Shown: positions 26,021-35,274, counted from the stretch's first letter. The stretch is DNA of 58,795 bases from Actinomycetota bacterium (GCA_009702045.1 WLIV01000021.1:1-58795), one strand, 5' to 3'. Translations and numbers: made by a program. Notes: a model not told the origin generated them from the letters alone.

Positions 26021-27243
26021 GAGTTGGTCTGCGGTTCCTTCGGTAACCCGAGGATGTTCTCCGCCAGGATGTTGCGTTGGATCTCCGACGTACCGGCGTA
26101 GACGGTGCCGCTGCGGGCGTTCATCAGGAACACGTCGATCCACGAGTTCGAGCTGTTCGCCGCACCGGGTTCGTCGGCGCGGTAGTGCTTGTACGGGCGA
26201 CGACCCTCACGCACGGTGGCCTCCGGGCCGAGGAGCTCCATCGCCAGGTCGGCGAGCACCTGGTGATACTCGCTCCAGAACAGCTTGGAGATACTGGCCT
26301 CGGGACCGAGCGCGCCGTCACGCAGCACGGCGGTGAGGATGCGGTAGCCGAGGAAGCGCATCATCTCGACCTTCATGTGGCACCAGGCCAGTCGGTCGCG
26401 GATGATCGGGTCGTTGATTCGGCCCTTGTCGCGCGCGAGTTGGATGACGCGCTCGAGTTCGGCCTTGAAGTAGATCGGGTTGGTGGCAGCCTCTTCGCCG
26501 CGCTCCAGGCCGAGCAGGCTGTTCGCCACCTTCCAGCCCTCGTTGACCGGGCCGACGACGTTCGCTACAGGAATGCGCACGTCGGTGAGGAACACCTCGC
26601 AGAACTCCTCGACGCCGGTGAGCGTGCGGATCGGGCGCACCTCCAGGCCCGGCGTGGGGATCGAGCAGAGCATGAACGTGATGCCGCGATGCTTGGCGGC
26701 GGTCTTGTCGGTGCGGGCCAACAGAAAGATGGCCGTCCCTTCCATACCCCGCGAGGTCCAGATCTTCTGGCCGTTCAGCACCCACTCGTCGCCGTCGAGT
26801 TCGGCCTTCAAGTGCACGCTGGCCAGGTCGCTGCCGGCCTCAGGCTCGCTGTAACCCTGCACCCACGTGTCCTCGCCAGAGAGGATGCGCGGCAGGTACT
26901 TCTGCTTCTGTTCCTCAGTGCCCCACTTCACCAGCGTGTTGCCGAGCATCTTGATATTCGTCGTGTCGACAGCGCGGTACTGCGGCACACGAGCGCGGGC
27001 CAGTTCCTCACCGAGCACGACCTGCTCGAGCTTGGTCAGTCCTTGGCCGCCGTACTCCTTGGGCCAGGTGATGCCGAGGAAGCCGTTCTTGGCCATCACA
27101 TCGCGCCAGCGGTCGGCCCACTCTTCGGCCTCATCGCCGGCGAGCGCGCCAAGACCCTGCCAATCGGCGGGCAGGTTGGCGGCCAAGAACGCCCGCACCT
27201 TGGCGCGGTAGGCCTCAGCCTCGGGGGAGTAGCTGAGATCCAT
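26017..27243 (-). CDS. Acyl-CoA dehydrogenase (FadE type)
   Basis: 408 aa, complete fold: YSEPEAGSDLASVHL, LNGQKIWTSRG, and the C-terminal AGTSEIQRNILAENILGLP. Residues just before the end (YKHYRADEPGAANSSNSWID) are an insertion seen in the longer FadE subfamily. Together with the FadE pair upstream this operon encodes three dehydrogenases, as expected for successive desaturations of a complex acyl chain. Confidence 0.9.
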   Translation of the reverse strand: MDLSYSPEAEAYRAKVRAFLAANLPADWQGLGALAGDEAEEWADRWRDVMAKNGFLGITWPKEYGGQGLTKLEQVVLGEELARARVPQYRAVDTTNIKMLGNTLVKWGTEEQKQKYLPRILSGEDTWVQGYSEPEAGSDLASVHLKAELDGDEWVLNGQKIWTSRGMEGTAIFLLARTDKTAAKHRGITFMLCSIPTPGLEVRPIRTLTGVEEFCEVFLTDVRIPVANVVGPVNEGWKVANSLLGLERGEEAATNPIYFKAELERVIQLARDKGRINDPIIRDRLAWCHMKVEMMRFLGYRILTAVLRDGALGPEASISKLFWSEYHQVLADLAMELLGPEATVREGRRPYKHYRADEPGAANSSNSWIDVFLMNARSGTVYAGTSEIQRNILAENILGLPKEPQTNS

Positions 27244-27249
27244 GGTGGG

Positions 27250-28215
27250 TCAGAGCATGCCGATCTTCGGTACGTGCCGCGAGTTCATCAACTCGTTGCC
27301 GATCTCACGCTCGAGACTGCGCCAGTCGCCCAGCAACCGGTCGAGCACATACGTGCGGCGAAGGTAGTGGTGGAACTCGTGTTCCCAGGTGAAACCGATC
27401 GCGCCGTAGCACTGCTGCGCCTGGGTGCACGCCGTCTCGGCTGCCTGCCCGGCGACGGCCTTGGCCACGAGTGCCGACCATTCGTCACCGCTGTGGCCAG
27501 CGTGCTCGGCGAGACGGGCAGCGCCGACGACCAGCACATGCGCGGTGGCGATGCGGTGTTGCAGCGCCTGGAAGGTGCCGATCGGCTTGCCGTACTGAAT
27601 GCGTTCGCCGGTGTACTGCGCCGCCGAGTCGGTGACGTGCTGGGCGATGCCGACCAGTTCGCAGGCCAAAAGCCAGCGACCATGGGTGACCATCGCGCTC
27701 CAGGCGATCGACGCGGTGGCACCCTCGATGCACTGCACCTGCGACGCCGGCACGGTGCCGGTGAGCCGGAACTGGGCTAGTTCCCCGTCGGTAGTGGTGA
27801 GACGCGTGCACGTGAGGGCGCTGCCAACGACCACCGCGAGATGCTCGCCATCGACTCGCACCACGACGGGGTTGTCGGACGGCGGCGTGAACACCACGGC
27901 GTCGACCGTGAGCGAACCGTCGGTGAGCGACGACGGGCCGAACGGCGATTCCATGCCGACCGTCGCAGTGGTCAGCTGTGGGTCGCCGAGCGCGTCGGCC
28001 AAGGCAGCCGCGAGGCGCGGGCCGAGCGCATCGGCCGAGGACACCGTGTCGCCCTTCAGGGTGAACAGGGTGTGCAGCGCGGTGACCGGGTCGTCGGCCA
28101 CGACCTCGTCCCAACCAAGTTCGCCAAGGCGGTCGGCGAGCGGCACATTCGTCGCTTCCGTCAGCACGTGGCGAAGGCTGGTGCGCAGCATGTCGAGGGT
28201 GTCGTTGTCCATCAT
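27250..28215 (-). CDS. Acyl-CoA dehydrogenase, short subunit of a probable heteromer
   Basis: 321 aa, with only the C-terminal half well conserved: YTGERIQYGKPIGTFQALQH and QCYGAIGFTWEHEFHHYLRR. The N-terminal part is diverged and lacks the SEP motif. It follows the long subunit (28239-29405) by 23 bp. As at 12258/13292, a long-short pair suggests an alpha2-beta2 enzyme. ATG-ATG at 28215/28212; the first is taken. Confidence 0.82.
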   Translation of the reverse strand: MMDNDTLDMLRTSLRHVLTEATNVPLADRLGELGWDEVVADDPVTALHTLFTLKGDTVSSADALGPRLAAALADALGDPQLTTATVGMESPFGPSSLTDGSLTVDAVVFTPPSDNPVVVRVDGEHLAVVVGSALTCTRLTTTDGELAQFRLTGTVPASQVQCIEGATASIAWSAMVTHGRWLLACELVGIAQHVTDSAAQYTGERIQYGKPIGTFQALQHRIATAHVLVVGAARLAEHAGHSGDEWSALVAKAVAGQAAETACTQAQQCYGAIGFTWEHEFHHYLRRTYVLDRLLGDWRSLEREIGNELMNSRHVPKIGML

Positions 28216-28238
28216 GGTGTCAGTCGTTCCTGCGTCGT

Positions 28239-29405
28239 TCAGTCGCGGGGCATGCCCAGCACGCGCTGGGCGACGAGAGTGCGTTGGATCTCCTGCGAGC
28301 CGCCGTAGATCGGGGCCGCACGGCTGAAGAGGTACTCGTGGCGCAGCCACTGCAGCGTGTCGTCGACCTCGAAACGCGGCCCGAGGTACGCGCGGATGGC
28401 GTCCCATGTGGCCAGCTCGGCATCGATCAGCAGCAACTTGTCGACCGAGACTTCCGGCCCCAACTGCTCCTCACGGGCGAGTCGCTCGACGGTCTGCTTG
28501 GTGGTGAGTCGCAGCGCCGCGGCCAGTGCGTAGGCGTGACCCAGCTGTTGGGCGAACTCCGGATTCGGTGTGCCCAGCTCGACTGCCTGCTGCAAACGCT
28601 GATGGAAGCGACCCTGCTGCAGCCAACCCCACGCGCCACGTTCCCACTGGAGCATGTACATCGCGATCGCCCAACCCTGGCCGAGCGTGCCGATGACACG
28701 GTCGGCGGGAACCCACGCGTTGTCGAGGAAGATCTCCGAGAAGTGGTTCTCTCCGTCCTCGGCGCGGATCGGCCGTACTTCGATACCGGGCTGGTCGAGA
28801 TCGACCAACACCATCGTCAACCCCTTGTGTCCGGGGCCGCCCGAGCGGGCCAGCAGCACGGAACGCTGCGACAGATGGCCGAACGTGCTCCACACCTTCT
28901 GGCCGCTGAGCCGGAAGCCGTCACCGTCGGGTTCCATCTTCGTGCGCAGCGATGCCAGGTCGCTGCCGGCATCGGGTTCGCTGAACGCCTGCGCCCACTT
29001 GTCGTCGCCACGTAGCAGGCCGGGCAGCAGCGCATCCGAGAGGTGCGGGGCGAACACCAACAGCACGGGTACCAGGATCTCGAGTGTGGTGAACGGCTCG
29101 GGGATCGGTATGTCGAGGTTCCAGAGGGTCTGGAACATCGCCGCGCGGAACCGAGGGTCGCCGCCGAGTCCGCCGGCGCTCTCGGGCCAGCCCAGCCGTG
29201 ACCAACCGGTGTCGAACAGCAGCGCCTGCAGGCCGGTGAGGTGCGCAGCGCTGTCTTCCAGGCTGTGCGGGCGGTAGCCGAGATAGGGCGTGGCCCGCTC
29301 GTCGGTGGACAGGAATGCTTCGAGCGCAGCGGCATAGGCGGTGGGCGACTCGAACATCTCGGACGAGAGCTGGCTGGCCGGGTTGGTGTCGGGAGCGACG
29401 GTCAT
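28239..29405 (-). CDS. Acyl-CoA dehydrogenase, long subunit of a probable heteromer
   Basis: 388 aa with AFSEPDAGSDLASLRTK, LSGQKVWSTFGHLSQR and the C-terminal YGGSQEIQRTLVAQRVLGMP. ATG at 29405 overlaps the TGA of the LLM oxidoreductase (29402). Probably pairs with the product of 27250-28215. Confidence 0.88.
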   Translation of the reverse strand: MTVAPDTNPASQLSSEMFESPTAYAAALEAFLSTDERATPYLGYRPHSLEDSAAHLTGLQALLFDTGWSRLGWPESAGGLGGDPRFRAAMFQTLWNLDIPIPEPFTTLEILVPVLLVFAPHLSDALLPGLLRGDDKWAQAFSEPDAGSDLASLRTKMEPDGDGFRLSGQKVWSTFGHLSQRSVLLARSGGPGHKGLTMVLVDLDQPGIEVRPIRAEDGENHFSEIFLDNAWVPADRVIGTLGQGWAIAMYMLQWERGAWGWLQQGRFHQRLQQAVELGTPNPEFAQQLGHAYALAAALRLTTKQTVERLAREEQLGPEVSVDKLLLIDAELATWDAIRAYLGPRFEVDDTLQWLRHEYLFSRAAPIYGGSQEIQRTLVAQRVLGMPRD

Positions 29406-30301
29406 CTGCTGATGTACTCCGCAGCGAAGGCTTCGAGGAAGTGTTGGGCGAGAGGCGCGTTGCCGATCGGGCCGGGAATGACCACCCATGTTGCGCCGAG
29501 CTCGCGGATCTGGGCGAACTGCTCGCGGTGTTTGTTCGAATCAACCTGCGGCTCGAACACCGACTGGTCGAGGTACGGCACGACGAGGTCGAGCGAGGCG
29601 AAGCGATCGCCGGCGTACTCCTTCAGCAACTCGAGGCGCTCGCTGATCGCGTCGATACTGGCGAGCTGCGGGCTGCGGGTGGTCTTGGCCAGCGCTTCGT
29701 CACCGAGCAGCGGCATCCAACCTTGTGCGCGCTCGCCGACGCGGCGCAACGTGAGCTTGGCATTGCCGCCGATCCAGATCGGGATCGGTCGCTGCACCGG
29801 GGCGGGTCGGGCGATCACGTCGCGTGCGCTGAAATGGGTGCCCTCGTAGCTGAACGGCTCGCCGCTCCAGTGGAGGGGCAGCACATCGAGTGCCTCGTCG
29901 AACAGCGTGTTGCGTTCTTCGATGTCCACGCCGAGCGCGCGGTACTCACCCTTCAAGTAACCGGTGCCGGTACCCAGGATCATGCGGCCATTGGAGATCA
30001 GGTCGACCGTGGCTGCCGACTTCGCCAGCATCAGCGGGTTGCGGTAGGGCACGACGGTGAGGTACGTGAGCAACTTGATGCGGTTGGTGACGGCCGCGGC
30101 GGCGCCCAACGCCACGAACGGGTCGAGCGTCTGGTGGCCGCCGGCATCAAGCCACTTGGCGCCAGGGGCCGGGTGTTCGGTGAAGGAGATGCCGTTCCAG
30201 CCGGCGTCCTCACAGGTCTTGGCGACGTCGGTGACCGGGCCGGCGTCGAGCATGCTGCCGTTGGTCCCGTGGAAATCCGGGTACTGGAACATGAACTGCA
30301 T
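29402..30301 (-). CDS. LLM-class (probably F420-dependent) oxidoreductase
   Basis: 299-aa luciferase-like TIM barrel. ISFTEHPAP near residue 40, a conserved GTGTGYLKGEYRALGVD region and PIPIWIGGN mark the actinobacterial F420-associated subgroup. Likely a hydride transfer to a ring or enone intermediate; cofactor choice (F420 versus FMN) is inferred from family. First gene of the long operon; the operator at 30341-30354 is 39 bp upstream. A paralogue lies at 46752. Confidence 0.85.
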   Translation of the reverse strand: MQFMFQYPDFHGTNGSMLDAGPVTDVAKTCEDAGWNGISFTEHPAPGAKWLDAGGHQTLDPFVALGAAAAVTNRIKLLTYLTVVPYRNPLMLAKSAATVDLISNGRMILGTGTGYLKGEYRALGVDIEERNTLFDEALDVLPLHWSGEPFSYEGTHFSARDVIARPAPVQRPIPIWIGGNAKLTLRRVGERAQGWMPLLGDEALAKTTRSPQLASIDAISERLELLKEYAGDRFASLDLVVPYLDQSVFEPQVDSNKHREQFAQIRELGATWVVIPGPIGNAPLAQHFLEAFAAEYISR

Positions 30302-30340
30302 GGGATCTCCCTATGGACGTGGCGGCCGTCGAACTGTAGT

Positions 30341-30354
30341 CGACACATCTGTCA
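30341..30354. promoter_or_regulatory. Inverted-repeat operator site 7
   Basis: CGACACATCTGTCA, one mismatch to the consensus, upstream of the LLM gene that heads the long operon and just before the stop (30359) of the preceding operon. Bottom-strand TTGACA faces the LLM gene. Confidence 0.72.
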
Positions 30355-30358
30355 AGTT

Positions 30359-31282
30359 CTATTTGCGGGGTTCCGAACGAGGCATCACTCGACGATAGAG
30401 CGCACTGCTCTCCTCGTTGGCCTTCGCGGGGAACTCTGTGGGTTCCCCGTGCTGCAACAACTCGTCGTGATCGCGAACATCTTCCATCGTGAGTGCGTCT
30501 CGAACGAAGCCGTGGTTGAGACCCATCACATAGCGGGCGACGCGGCCGGCCGCCACGCTGAGCACCTGACCGTTCATCGCGCATTCTTCGTGCGCCAGCC
30601 ACGCGACGGCGGGGGAGACGAGTGCGACATCGAGGCGTCTCGACCAGGCATCGCCCTCGCCGCTCTTCCAAGCCGGTGGTGCAACTCGGGAGGTGCGGGC
30701 CATTGCTGTAAAGGCGATCGGGCCGATGGCGTTCACATGGATGCCCAGCGGCGCGGCCTCCAACGACAGGCTGCGGGTGAAACCCCACAGGCCGGCCTTT
30801 GCCGACGCATAGCCTGTGCTGCCGCCGATACCGAGCAGACCGGAGTTCGACGAGGTGTGCACCACCCGTCCGTAGCCCTGGGCCACCATTGGTTTCCACG
30901 CCGCGTGTGTCACGAGGAACGAGGCGCGCAGGTTCACCGCGTAGGCCCGGTCGAAGATCTCCGGTGTCATGTCCGCAAAGTCGGTGGGCTGCAGCAGACC
31001 GGCATTGTTGATCACGATGTCGATGCGTCCCCACGCATCGAGGGCGGTCTGTACGAGGCCGGTGGCACCGTCGGGCTGTGAGATGTCGGCTGCATGAGCG
31101 ATGGCGGTTCCACCGGCGGCAGTGATCTCCGCCGCCACGCCCTGCGCCGCGTCGGCATGGAGGTCGTTGACCACGACGTTTGCGCCGCGAGACGCCAGCA
31201 GCATCGCGTGCGAACGGCCGAGGCCCGCTCCGGCACCAGTGACCACTGCCGTGCGACCGTCGAAGCGCAGTTCGCCGGTCAT
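30359..31282 (-). CDS. SDR oxidoreductase with C-terminal extension
   Basis: 307-aa SDR: VVTGAGAGLGRSHAMLLA, NDLHADA, NNAG and TGYASAKAGL (catalytic Tyr-Lys). It has a ~50-residue C-terminal tail (HGFVRDALTMEDVRDHDELL) not part of the SDR core. ATGA overlap with the upstream SDR. Third gene of the ligase-SDR-SDR operon. Confidence 0.83.
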   Translation of the reverse strand: MTGELRFDGRTAVVTGAGAGLGRSHAMLLASRGANVVVNDLHADAAQGVAAEITAAGGTAIAHAADISQPDGATGLVQTALDAWGRIDIVINNAGLLQPTDFADMTPEIFDRAYAVNLRASFLVTHAAWKPMVAQGYGRVVHTSSNSGLLGIGGSTGYASAKAGLWGFTRSLSLEAAPLGIHVNAIGPIAFTAMARTSRVAPPAWKSGEGDAWSRRLDVALVSPAVAWLAHEECAMNGQVLSVAAGRVARYVMGLNHGFVRDALTMEDVRDHDELLQHGEPTEFPAKANEESSALYRRVMPRSEPRK

Positions 31283-32157
31283 GCGTCGCGCTGTTCGAGG
31301 TAGTGCATCACGTCCATCGGCAGCGTGTTGTCGTAGCCGGATCCGGGCCAGTTGAACCAACCCGACGACGTGAACGTGCCGCCATCCGGATGCAGTGTGC
31401 TGCCGGTGATGTACTTCGACAGGCCCGATGCCAGGAACACCACCACGTCGGAGATGTCGGTCATCGTGCCCGCGCGGCCCATCGGGATGGCCACCTGCTG
31501 GCCAAGCGGGTAGTTCATCGAGTTTTCCACGCCGGCGCTGATCTTCTTCATCCCCGGGGTGGGGGCGAGGTCGGGCGCCACGCAGTTCACGCGAATGCCG
31601 TCGGCGGCCAGTTCCAACGAGAGCGAGCGGCTGAACTGCGCTACGGCGGCCTTGGCTGCGGAGTACACGGCGAAGTTCGGTGCGCCGCGGTAGCCCTCGA
31701 TGGTGGTGATGTTGATGATGCTGCCACCGCGGCCGCCGGCCTTGATCGCCGGGATGGAGCGCGAGGTGGCGTGCAGTACATGCATCAGGTTGGTGCGCAA
31801 GAGTGTGTCCCAGGCCTTGGGAGTACTGCCTTCGAACGGCGCCTTGAACGTGCCGCCGACGACGTTCACGAGGATGTCGAGGCGGGCCCAACGCTCGGTT
31901 ACGGCAGCGAACAACGTGTCCAGCACCTCCGGTTCGCGAGCGTCGCCGACGTGGACGATGAAGTCCGCTCCGCGCCGTGTGAGTTCGGCGGTGAGCGTGT
32001 CGATCGCTTCGGTGTCGCGGTCGACGACGGCCACTTTGCAGCCGTTGGCCTGCAGGTCGAGGGTCATCATTTCGCCCAGGCCGCCTGCGCCCCCCGTGAG
32101 GACCGCAACGCGGCCGTCGAGATCGCTACGTTCGGCCCACCAGTTCGCGGCGCTCAT
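31279..32157 (-). CDS. SDR oxidoreductase
   Basis: 292-aa SDR: VLTGGAGGLGEMMTLDL, NVVGG in place of NNAG, ITTIEGYRGAPNFAVYSAAK with the Tyr-Lys pair, and a MGRAGTMTDISDVVVFLAS strand typical of hydroxysteroid-type SDRs. Overlaps the stop of the upstream ligase and the start of the downstream SDR, so all three are coupled. Exact substrate unknown. Confidence 0.85.
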   Translation of the reverse strand: MSAANWWAERSDLDGRVAVLTGGAGGLGEMMTLDLQANGCKVAVVDRDTEAIDTLTAELTRRGADFIVHVGDAREPEVLDTLFAAVTERWARLDILVNVVGGTFKAPFEGSTPKAWDTLLRTNLMHVLHATSRSIPAIKAGGRGGSIINITTIEGYRGAPNFAVYSAAKAAVAQFSRSLSLELAADGIRVNCVAPDLAPTPGMKKISAGVENSMNYPLGQQVAIPMGRAGTMTDISDVVVFLASGLSKYITGSTLHPDGGTFTSSGWFNWPGSGYDNTLPMDVMHYLEQRDA

Positions 32158-33710
32158 CGGAACTGCTCCACGAGGACGCGCTTGAGGATTTTCAATGTTG
32201 GGTTACGTGGCAGCACGTCGATGACCTCCAGCTGCTCGGGGATTTTTTGTGTCATCAAGCCTGCGGCTCGGCAGTGCTCGGACATCTCTTGGAAGGTGAT
32301 CGGCGCAGCGCCAGGTGCGGTCTCGATGACTGCGCACACGCGCTCGCCGCGGGCATCGTCGGGAAGGCCGATGACCGCGATGGCACCCACGGCGGGATGC
32401 GACATGAGGACATCTTCGATCTCACGCGGGCTGATGTTCTCGCCCTTGCGGATGATCAGTTCCTTCGTGCGGCCGGTGAGCACGATGTGCCCGTCAGCGC
32501 GCAGGTGGCCTCGGTCGCCGGTGCGGAAGAACCCATCGGGGCGGAAGGCTTCAGCGTCGGCACCCTCGTTGAGATACCCCTTGAACAGCATCGGGCCACG
32601 CACGCAGATATCGCCGTCGACTCCGGCGGGCACCGGCTGCTCGAACTCGTCGACGATGAGAATTTCGCAGCCCTCCACCGGTGCGCCGTCAGTGTTGGCG
32701 AGCTGTTCGTCGGTGTCGTCGGCTGACCCGTTGGCGATCATCGGGCACTCGGTCATGCCGTACCCGTGGCGGATGCGAACGCCGCGAGTCTGCTCGAGCA
32801 TGCGCCAGAACAGTTCCGGCGGTTTCGGTGCGCCGCCCCCGGTGAACTGCCGCAGGTGCGGCAGTGTGAGCCGGTCGGGGTGCTCGGCCTGGTCGTTGAT
32901 CAGTGCGAGGTAGTGGGCGGTGCCACCACCGAACACGGTGACGCCGTAGTCGGCGAACAGCGGGAAACTGGCAGCCGGGGTGAACTGCTCGACGGAGACA
33001 GTGGCCATCCCGTTGCGCATCGCCATCACCAGATGGTCGGCGCCGCCGATGTGAGCGTAGGGATATGCCAGCGCAGCGATGTCGTCCAGACCGGGCTGCA
33101 ACATCTTGGCGATACCGGTGCCAGCGGAGATCAGCGAACCATCGCTGTGGCGCACGGCCTTCGGTTCACTGGTGGTGCCCGAGGTGCTGTACAGCCACTT
33201 CACGATGTCGGGGTCGGCGGGTGCTGCCGGCAGGGTGGCAGGGTCGCCGTCAGGAAGACCTTCGTCGGTGAGCATGATGTCGAACGTGGGGCGGCCGTTC
33301 GCCATCGCTCTGGCCTGCAGCAGCGCAGCCATCTCGGCATAGTCGAAGCCCTTCCACACACCCGGTACGAGCAACAGGTTGGTCCGTGCGATTCGCAGCA
33401 GCGCGCCAACTTCGCGCTCGCGGTAGAGCGCGATGATCGGGTTCTGTACTGCGCCGATGCGGGAGAGCGCGAGCGAGATGATCACCGTCTCGATGCGTGT
33501 GGGGAGTTGCCAGGACACGACGGTGCGCTCGTCGACGCCCATTGCGTGGAAGCCCGCGGCCACGCGTTCCGCCCAGGCCAAACTCTCGGCGCACGTGAAC
33601 CGGCGCCCGTGTTCGTCGCCGAACATGAACGCGTCCGGTGTGCGTCGCACCCGATCGGCGAACAGTGCCCACATCGTGTCTCCCGCGGCAAAGCGTCCGT
33701 GTTCCCCCAT
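32154..33710 (-). CDS. Acyl-CoA ligase (AMP-forming)
   Basis: 518-aa ANL ligase. P-loop YSTSGTTSEPKAVRHSD, YGMTECPM, FFRTGDRGHLRADG and TGRTKELIIRKGENISPREI are clear. The C-terminal motif is NPTLKILKRVL in place of the usual xxSGKIxK; the Lys is kept but the Ser-Gly is not. ATG at 33710 is chosen because ATG at 33719 is only 2 bp from the operator. Divergent from the SDR at 33766. Confidence 0.9.
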   Translation of the reverse strand: MGEHGRFAAGDTMWALFADRVRRTPDAFMFGDEHGRRFTCAESLAWAERVAAGFHAMGVDERTVVSWQLPTRIETVIISLALSRIGAVQNPIIALYREREVGALLRIARTNLLLVPGVWKGFDYAEMAALLQARAMANGRPTFDIMLTDEGLPDGDPATLPAAPADPDIVKWLYSTSGTTSEPKAVRHSDGSLISAGTGIAKMLQPGLDDIAALAYPYAHIGGADHLVMAMRNGMATVSVEQFTPAASFPLFADYGVTVFGGGTAHYLALINDQAEHPDRLTLPHLRQFTGGGAPKPPELFWRMLEQTRGVRIRHGYGMTECPMIANGSADDTDEQLANTDGAPVEGCEILIVDEFEQPVPAGVDGDICVRGPMLFKGYLNEGADAEAFRPDGFFRTGDRGHLRADGHIVLTGRTKELIIRKGENISPREIEDVLMSHPAVGAIAVIGLPDDARGERVCAVIETAPGAAPITFQEMSEHCRAAGLMTQKIPEQLEVIDVLPRNPTLKILKRVLVEQFR

Positions 33711-33721
33711 GGCGTACATTC

Positions 33722-33735
33722 TGACACGGGCGTCA
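33722..33735. promoter_or_regulatory. Inverted-repeat operator site 8
   Basis: TGACACGGGCGTCA, an exact consensus match, in the 55-bp region between the divergent acyl-CoA ligase (33710) and SDR (33766). Confidence 0.82.
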
Positions 33736-33765
33736 GAGGGGCGCCGTTTCGAGGGGGTTGGGGCA

Positions 33766-34557
33766 ATGGATCTTCGCGTCGATGACAAGGCGTATCTCAT
33801 CGCCGGTGGCACGGGCGGTATGGGCTTGGCAGGAGCGTTGGCGCTCGCCGCCGACGGCGCGTCGCTGACGGTGGTCGGTCGCGATCACGCGCGCGCTGAC
33901 GACGCCGCGCAGCAACTGCTGGCAGCTGGGGCGACAGCGGCGCAGGCCGCGATCTTCGACGTGTCGGCACCGTGCGGCGCGGCCGGCGCCGTGGCCCAGG
34001 CTGTTGAGACGTTTGGTCGGCTGGATGGTGTGGCGGTCACCACCGGGCTCATCGGCCACGAACACTTCGACATCTCCGATTCGCGCTGGGTGGAAGTGCT
34101 GACCGATGTGCTGCTGGGCACCACCCGCACGGTCGAGGCGGCCCTGCCCCACCTCATCGAGGCGAAGGGCACTGTCGTCACCACTTCGGCGTTCTCCATC
34201 CGTGGGCCCGAGATCGCCCGTCTGCCGTACACCTCGATGAAGGCTGCGGTCGCGGCCTTCACCAAGGGCATCGCCCGTCACTACGGCAAACAGGGTGTGC
34301 GCGCCAACTGCATCGCCCCGGGCGCAATCGAGACGTCGGCGCTCACGGAACTCCGCAAGGTGGTGTCGCAGGCCAAGGGCATCCCGTACGAGGAAGCGCT
34401 CGAGCGGGTGATGGTGGAGGAGTGGCACCTCGACATCGCACTGGGCCGCCCGGGCAAGCCCGAGGAGGTCGGCGACCTCATCGCGTTCCTGCTGTCACCT
34501 CGCGCCGGCTACCTCACCGGTGCCTTGATCAACATCGACGGCGGCACCACCTTCTGA
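33766..34557 (+). CDS. SDR-fold oxidoreductase
   Basis: 263-aa SDR: IAGGTGGMGLAGALALA (cofactor loop), VTTGLIG where NNAG usually stands, and YTSMKAAVAAF (Tyr-Lys). The NNAG loop is lost, so the cofactor pocket may differ. Ends with the common DGGT strand. Divergent from the ligase at 33710 under one operator; a hairpin follows its stop. Confidence 0.82.
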   Translation: MDLRVDDKAYLIAGGTGGMGLAGALALAADGASLTVVGRDHARADDAAQQLLAAGATAAQAAIFDVSAPCGAAGAVAQAVETFGRLDGVAVTTGLIGHEHFDISDSRWVEVLTDVLLGTTRTVEAALPHLIEAKGTVVTTSAFSIRGPEIARLPYTSMKAAVAAFTKGIARHYGKQGVRANCIAPGAIETSALTELRKVVSQAKGIPYEEALERVMVEEWHLDIALGRPGKPEEVGDLIAFLLSPRAGYLTGALINIDGGTTF

Positions 34558-34593
34558 ATCAGGCGGCCGCAATCGCGCCACCTCGGCGTTCTT

Positions 34594-34633
34594 GTCCCAC
34601 ATTGGCCTCGGGAGCCCGAGGTGTCTGTGGGAC
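34594..34633. terminator. Two-tier hairpin between convergent genes
   Basis: The outer stem GTCCCACA/TGTGGGAC (34594-34601 with 34626-34633) encloses the inner stem CCTCGGG/CCCGAGG (34606-34612 with 34615-34621). It sits between the SDR stop (34557) and the converging sulfotransferase-like gene stop (34659). Confidence 0.7.
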
Positions 34634-34658
34634 CAGAGCCGGGTGGAGTTAGCTGGGG

Positions 34659-35270
34659 TCAGGGGGCGATGTGGTCCCAGTGCAGCAGCGTGACGGGGTC
34701 GTACTGACCGTTCGGGACTCGCTTCTGCTGGCGACGCGCTCGCCGGGGATGCGTGGCGCGAGCAGCGCCCCTCAGCGCCCGGCGCTCGATAGGGAGAGCG
34801 AGTACGTCCAGCAGCCTGGTGAGTGCCACCTTGGGTGTCTCGGTGAGCTCCGCATAGGTCTGGTTCAACAGTTGCAGTTCGCTCCAGGCGGCGATGTTCG
34901 CCTCGTTCTCGCGCCAGAGCAGCGACTCGTGCAGGCCATCGGGTGCAAGATCGAACTTGCGGCACATCGAACGCTCGACGTCGGGCTGGGCCCTCGTGGT
35001 GGTGAGTGCAACTGCAGCGCCGCGACGCACAATCGTTCCCCAGGCTGCCTCGTCGTCGAACTCGCGAAACCCGGTGGCCAGGTGGTGGCACTTCGTGACG
35101 GCGATCCCTGGCTCATTGGCCACCTCAGCGGCTGCCGCTTCGGCATCGTCGGGGAGGATGTATCCGATGCGCCGGCCGCGCCCGCTGCGTTCCAGGTACT
35201 CGCCGAGCAGGTTGTACTGCAGGGTGCTGCCGGATCGATAGCCGCCGGCAACCAACACAATGAGTCCCAT
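34659..35270 (-). CDS. P-loop sulfotransferase-like protein
   Basis: 203 aa. The N-terminal LIVLVAGGYRSGSTLQYNLL matches the 5'-phosphosulfate-binding P-loop of sulfotransferases (normally YPKSGTT), and TTRAQPDVERSM fits the second PAPS-binding region. It is shorter than typical sulfotransferases (250-300 aa), so it may bind but not transfer sulfate. ATG at 35270. Twelve bp after the alcohol dehydrogenase stop, in the same operon. Confidence 0.65.
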   Translation of the reverse strand: MGLIVLVAGGYRSGSTLQYNLLGEYLERSGRGRRIGYILPDDAEAAAAEVANEPGIAVTKCHHLATGFREFDDEAAWGTIVRRGAAVALTTTRAQPDVERSMCRKFDLAPDGLHESLLWRENEANIAAWSELQLLNQTYAELTETPKVALTRLLDVLALPIERRALRGAARATHPRRARRQQKRVPNGQYDPVTLLHWDHIAP

Positions 35271-35274
35271 AAGC

